9,077 bases of DNA, taken from NCBI GenBank assembly GCA_009778295.1, contig WRKB01000277.1, positions 1-9,077 on the forward strand, given 5' to 3'. Within the stretch, counting starts at the first letter, position 1, and each line of letters begins with the position of its first letter. The position numbers were made by a program, and so were the translations under genes. Shown piece after piece: positions 6,770 through 9,077 of the stretch. A model generated the notes under the pieces. It saw only the letters and a list, made by a program, of their open reading frames with translations, did no database searches and was not told the origin of the DNA. Source of the DNA: Betaproteobacteria bacterium. GTDB taxonomy: Bacteria; Desulfobacterota; Desulfovibrionia; Desulfovibrionales; Desulfovibrionaceae.

Positions 6770-6798
6770 ACACGGCCTGCCATTGCGGCAGGCCGTGT
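6770..6798. terminator. Strong 12-bp hairpin after trmI, possible terminator
   Basis: ACACGGCCTGCC (6770-6781) and GGCAGGCCGTGT (6787-6798) are perfectly complementary around a five-base ATTGC loop. The stem starts ten bases after the trmI stop on the minus strand, where a terminator would be expected. Neither side has a proper T-run: the minus strand continues with CTGAAGG and the plus strand with CGGTTTG. It is certain as a hairpin, uncertain as a terminator. Confidence 0.45.
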
Positions 6799-6808
6799 CG
6801 GTTTGTGG

Positions 6809-7684
6809 TCAAGCGCTCACGCTTCCTCTCTCTGCCTTCACCGTGGCGAGTCTCTTTTGCCGTGCCGCTTCCTGTTTACGCTCACGAGTACCTGCGGGCT
6901 TCAAGGATTCGAACTCCTCGGAACATTCCTGCAACCGGCAAAAAACCAGAAAGCCCGTGTGCGCGATCATGCGGTCGTCAGGTCGCAGCCGATCCGCCAA
7001 GGGTTTCCAGCGGCGTAAAAGCAATTCGCATACCTCGACATCGTCATAGGGGCCTCTCTCAATCCCGCGCAGCAGCGCACTCACCTGCTCAACCGTAGGC
7101 AACAGAAACCCAAGTTGCGCACCGGATCTGAGCGCCTGCGGCACATGAGACAAATATTCCCAAGGAGTGCGCACGTCTAAAAACAGCGCATCCGCTCCCT
7201 GAATGGGAAATCCCTCGGCAATATCACAGAGGTAGAGCGTCACATTGTCGCCGATACCCGCCCAACTGAGGTTGAGACGCGCCAGTTTGTGGAATTCCTC
7301 CCGGCTCTCGCAACTATGTACCTCGCCACTGGGGCCACAAAACCAGGAAAGTGCCAGTGTAAGAGCGCCTGAACCCGAGCCGGCCTCAAGAATGCGCCGC
7401 CCGGGCCCCGCGCCGAGCCGCAGACAAATATGGGCAATATCCTTGGGATAGATAATCTGCGTCTGGCGTTTGACGCCTTTGACAAGATCATACAAACCAG
7501 GCTTATATAAGCGTATAGGCAAGTCCTGGCTGGTTCGAACTTCTCTGCCATAGTCGGTAGCAACTACGTCTCGCATGGACAGCACGCCGTTGGTGCTGTG
7601 CCAGTCCCGGCCTTCTTCCACTCGTATAAGACGGCGCTTGCCTTTGGGCGTAACCACAATAACCAGAGAGCCAAGAGGGGGCAT
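6809..7684 (-). CDS. trmI: tRNA (adenine-58-N1)-methyltransferase TrmI
   Basis: TrmI methylates A58 in the T-loop of tRNA with SAM, a modification that stabilises tRNA. The 291-residue protein starts with the small beta-domain seen in the family (GSLVIVVTPKGKRRLI, 5-20; VEEGRDWHSTNGVL, 22-35). It then shows KRQTQIIYPKDIAHI (72-86), the SAM-binding LEAGSGSGALTLAL (99-112), FLDVRTPWEYL (168-178, catalytic-region D170) and the near-terminal DRMIAHTGFLVFCR (237-250). The last ~30 residues are a basic, Lys/Arg-rich tail that may help bind tRNA. The frame is open further upstream to 7822, but that part overlaps the preceding AMIN gene and has no family similarity. The ATG at 7684 has GGAG five bases upstream and gives a normal family start. 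It is downstream of the AMIN gene (61-bp gap) and probably in the same transcript. Confidence 0.94.
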   Translation of the reverse strand: MPPLGSLVIVVTPKGKRRLIRVEEGRDWHSTNGVLSMRDVVATDYGREVRTSQDLPIRLYKPGLYDLVKGVKRQTQIIYPKDIAHICLRLGAGPGRRILEAGSGSGALTLALSWFCGPSGEVHSCESREEFHKLARLNLSWAGIGDNVTLYLCDIAEGFPIQGADALFLDVRTPWEYLSHVPQALRSGAQLGFLLPTVEQVSALLRGIERGPYDDVEVCELLLRRWKPLADRLRPDDRMIAHTGFLVFCRLQECSEEFESLKPAGTRERKQEAARQKRLATVKAERGSVSA

Positions 7685-7693
7685 GCATGCTCC
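7685..7693 (-). promoter_or_regulatory. Ribosome binding site that decides the trmI start
   Basis: GGAG on the minus strand (7693-7690) is five bases from the ATG at 7684. It supports this start over the longer frame running into the AMIN gene. Confidence 0.6.
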
Positions 7694-7745
7694 GTGTTTG
7701 CACAGACGTACAGGAATTTCAGAGCATTTTACGCTTGAGACTGCC

Positions 7746-8498
7746 CTAACGCAAACGTACGTCAAGCCTCTGCGGTGACGTCTTAACCAAGCGATAGGAC
7801 GCAGGGGCGCGATACAAATCAACCACCATGCGCGTGGAGTCGGCCTGCCGCCCTACCCGGATAGCCCTGACGAATTTGTTCTGCGCTATGCCGGGGATGT
7901 CCACATGCCATTGCCCCTCAAAATCAAGCACCAGCCTGTCAGGATTGTGAAGCAGCATAGACTTGTAGACAAGCGGCCTATCTCCGTCAAGACGCAGGGT
8001 AGCTCCTTCCTGGGTGGCATACACCGTGATGGCAGTGATATTTTTTGTGCCCCCGCCTGTTTGTTTGGCCTGCGGCTCCGGCAAGACCGGAGTCTTGGGC
8101 GGAACGGGACGGGGAGGCACAAGCGTCTGCGGCGGAGGACTTGCAGGAGGTGTTTGCCCAGCGTCAATCTGCGCGGGCACGGTTTTCACTGTAACGCCCT
8201 CTGCGGAGGGTTCCCGCTCGGTAGCAAGATTCTCCGCCGGCTGAGAGGCCACTTTCGGGAGAGGCGGCGCCAAGGCGGTGCTGTTCGGGACCTCCTGGGC
8301 TGGTGGCGCAAGCGCAGGCGCCTCTGCGGAGCGTTCTCCATGCGCGCGCGCAGGCAGGGCGCTCTCCTGTGGGCGCGCTTTTTCAAACGAAGATGCAGGA
8401 GCGCCATGCTGCCCTTCCTGCATGAAAGAATTGAGCACCATAAGCCCCATGGCCAGAAAAATGACCCCGATAATAAGCAGCGTAATAGTTTTATTCAT
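7746..8498 (-). CDS. AMIN-domain protein with N-terminal membrane anchor
   Basis: The 250-residue protein has three parts. Residues 5-26 (ITLLIIGVIFLAMGLMVLNS and following) are a hydrophobic membrane anchor or uncleaved signal. Residues ~30-150 are a low-complexity linker rich in proline, alanine and glutamate/glutamine, ending KQTGGG. Residues ~153-250 match an AMIN domain: ITAITVY (154-160), GATLRLDGDRPLVYKS (165-180), NPDRLVLDFEG (185-195), VRAIRVGRQ (210-218) and TRMVVDLY (222-229). AMIN domains occur in amidases, secretins and envelope proteins and bind peptidoglycan or target proteins to the envelope. No amidase or secretin domain follows, so this is a stand-alone, presumably periplasm-facing protein. 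No strong Shine-Dalgarno sequence precedes the ATG. It lies between the TPR gene (35-bp gap upstream) and trmI. The exact function is unknown. Confidence 0.85.
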   Translation of the reverse strand: MNKTITLLIIGVIFLAMGLMVLNSFMQEGQHGAPASSFEKARPQESALPARAHGERSAEAPALAPPAQEVPNSTALAPPLPKVASQPAENLATEREPSAEGVTVKTVPAQIDAGQTPPASPPPQTLVPPRPVPPKTPVLPEPQAKQTGGGTKNITAITVYATQEGATLRLDGDRPLVYKSMLLHNPDRLVLDFEGQWHVDIPGIAQNKFVRAIRVGRQADSTRMVVDLYRAPASYRLVKTSPQRLDVRLR

Positions 8499-8533
8499 TA
8501 AAAATTACTCAACTCTTTCAAACTATTAATACG

Positions 8534-9077
8534 TCAACGGCGTGGCTTCTTATGGGTTGCAAGCCCCTTCAGACGGCGCTCCTTGGCGATATGCGCAAGA
8601 AAAGTCCTTGCATATTCCAAATTCGGTGAAAAATCCAACGCGGCCAACAGATGTTGTTCTGCCTCGCCCAGCTTGCCGAGTATATGGTAAATGCGGGCAA
8701 TGTTGAAATGCGCGTGGCTATCGCCGGGAGCTAGCGATAACACGCGTTTGGCGTGCGCCAGTGCTATCTCCGGCAGTTTCCCCTTACGCAGATTGATGCC
8801 GAATTCCGTAAACATGTACTTATGCTCCGGTACAATACCTTCCTCCACCTCTGCTATATCCTGCAAGGCTTTCAGAGCCTCCGGCAAATCGTCACCACGC
8901 CGGATCTTCGACAACAGCACACCGAAATGTCCCCGCAAGTTCTGCTCCACTTCTGCCCGCTCGGCAAGGCGTTGTTCCGGTGTTTTTACTGGCAGGTCTC
9001 CATCCTGCTGCGGGGAAGGCGGAACGGGGAAAGACCCCTGGCGAATCGGCGCGGCCAGGATGGAAGGCTCCAGGGAG
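8534..9077 (-). CDS. Tetratricopeptide-repeat protein, N-terminus outside the window
   Basis: The frame is open across the right edge, and 180 residues are visible. A GTG at 8950 would give a 138-residue product, but the frame continues upstream without a stop and the helix around PEQRLAERAEVEQNL (33-47) runs through that point, so the true start is probably beyond the window. Visible residues ~1-32 are proline-rich and probably disordered. Two TPR units follow at about 87-120 (YMFTEFGINLRKGKLPEIAL onward) and 121-154 (AHFNIARIYHILGKLGEAEQ onward), with the typical alanine, glycine, tyrosine and proline spacing. The tail is basic (KERRLKGLATHKKPRR). TPRs mediate protein-protein contacts; the partner is unknown, although the next gene, the AMIN-domain protein, is an obvious candidate. 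No signal or membrane segment is seen in the visible part. Confidence 0.8.
   Translation of the reverse strand, partial: SLEPSILAAPIRQGSFPVPPSPQQDGDLPVKTPEQRLAERAEVEQNLRGHFGVLLSKIRRGDDLPEALKALQDIAEVEEGIVPEHKYMFTEFGINLRKGKLPEIALAHAKRVLSLAPGDSHAHFNIARIYHILGKLGEAEQHLLAALDFSPNLEYARTFLAHIAKERRLKGLATHKKPRR

Larger units (their letters stand above)
6431..6808. other. Gene-free gap between the mnmM-like gene and trmI
   Basis: These 378 bases lie between two genes whose 3' ends face each other. I see no recognisable protein, tRNA or rRNA gene. The gap holds a hairpin just after the mnmM-like stop (6432-6460), a degenerate tandem repeat (6534-6641), an AT-rich stretch (about 6660-6760, with several T and A runs) and a strong hairpin (6770-6798). 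Two very short ATG-started frames exist (6537-6584 and 6591-6668) but have no support beyond a possible Shine-Dalgarno sequence for the first. Confidence 0.6.

Noticed and set aside
6899..6959. tRNA-like pattern on the minus strand (GGGCTTT ... AGGAGTTCGAATCCT ... GAAGCCC)
   Set aside because: It looks like an acceptor stem plus T-arm, but it spans only 61 bases, lacks D and anticodon arms, the T-stem does not pair in register, and it lies in conserved trmI coding sequence.
7685..7822. N-terminal extension of trmI into the AMIN gene
   Set aside because: The extra 46 residues have no family similarity and overlap the AMIN gene; the ATG at 7684 has a good Shine-Dalgarno sequence.
7905..8501. 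Plus-strand 198-codon frame opposite the AMIN gene
   Set aside because: It is the reverse of the Pro/Ala-rich linker, Arg/Gly-rich, with no domain and no credible ribosome binding site.

Overview
The window reads as a stretch of ordinary bacterial chromosome from a moderately GC-rich Gram-negative bacterium. My best guess is a member of the Desulfovibrionaceae. The support is inference: an outer-membrane efflux channel shows a Gram-negative envelope, and a TrmI-type tRNA m1A58 methyltransferase, a YtqB/MnmM-type methyltransferase and a LIC12162-type transferase beside a NeuB-type synthase form a combination I associate with sulfate-reducing deltaproteobacteria. No rRNA or tRNA genes, insertion sequences, CRISPR arrays or phage genes were recognised.

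Layout. Positions 1-715 (+) hold the C-terminal part of a NodT/OprM-type outer-membrane efflux protein, cut by the window edge. It converges with a minus-strand block read from right to left: neuB-type synthase (5623-4568), LIC12162-family transferase (4498-2783), proA (2696-1437) and nadD (1431-733). A hairpin followed by a U-run closes this block in the gap before the efflux gene. Diverging from neuB is a plus-strand methyltransferase of the YtqB/MnmM family (5774-6430). A 378-bp gene-free gap follows (6431-6808), with two hairpins and a degenerate tandem repeat. The right end is a second minus-strand block: a TPR protein (open at the window edge, ending at 8534), an AMIN-domain membrane-anchored protein (8498-7746) and trmI (7684-6809).

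How the genes work together. proA and nadD (5-bp gap) are housekeeping genes for proline and NAD synthesis, and are probably cotranscribed. neuB and the LIC12162 transferase form a two-gene surface-sugar module: the first would make a nonulosonic (sialic-acid-like) sugar, the second is probably a glycosyl- or related transferase. The usual sugar-epimerase and CMP-activating genes are absent from the window. MnmM and TrmI both modify tRNA but lie in separate, oppositely oriented units. The TPR and AMIN proteins are likely envelope proteins whose roles cannot be settled from sequence.

The observations most worth a second look are the NeuB/LIC12162 pair without partner genes, pure G/C homopolymer tracts inside neuB (7 bases) and mnmM (8 bases, in a proline-rich insert), and the structured gene-free gap with possible tiny ORFs. 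I saw no clear evidence of a wholly new system.
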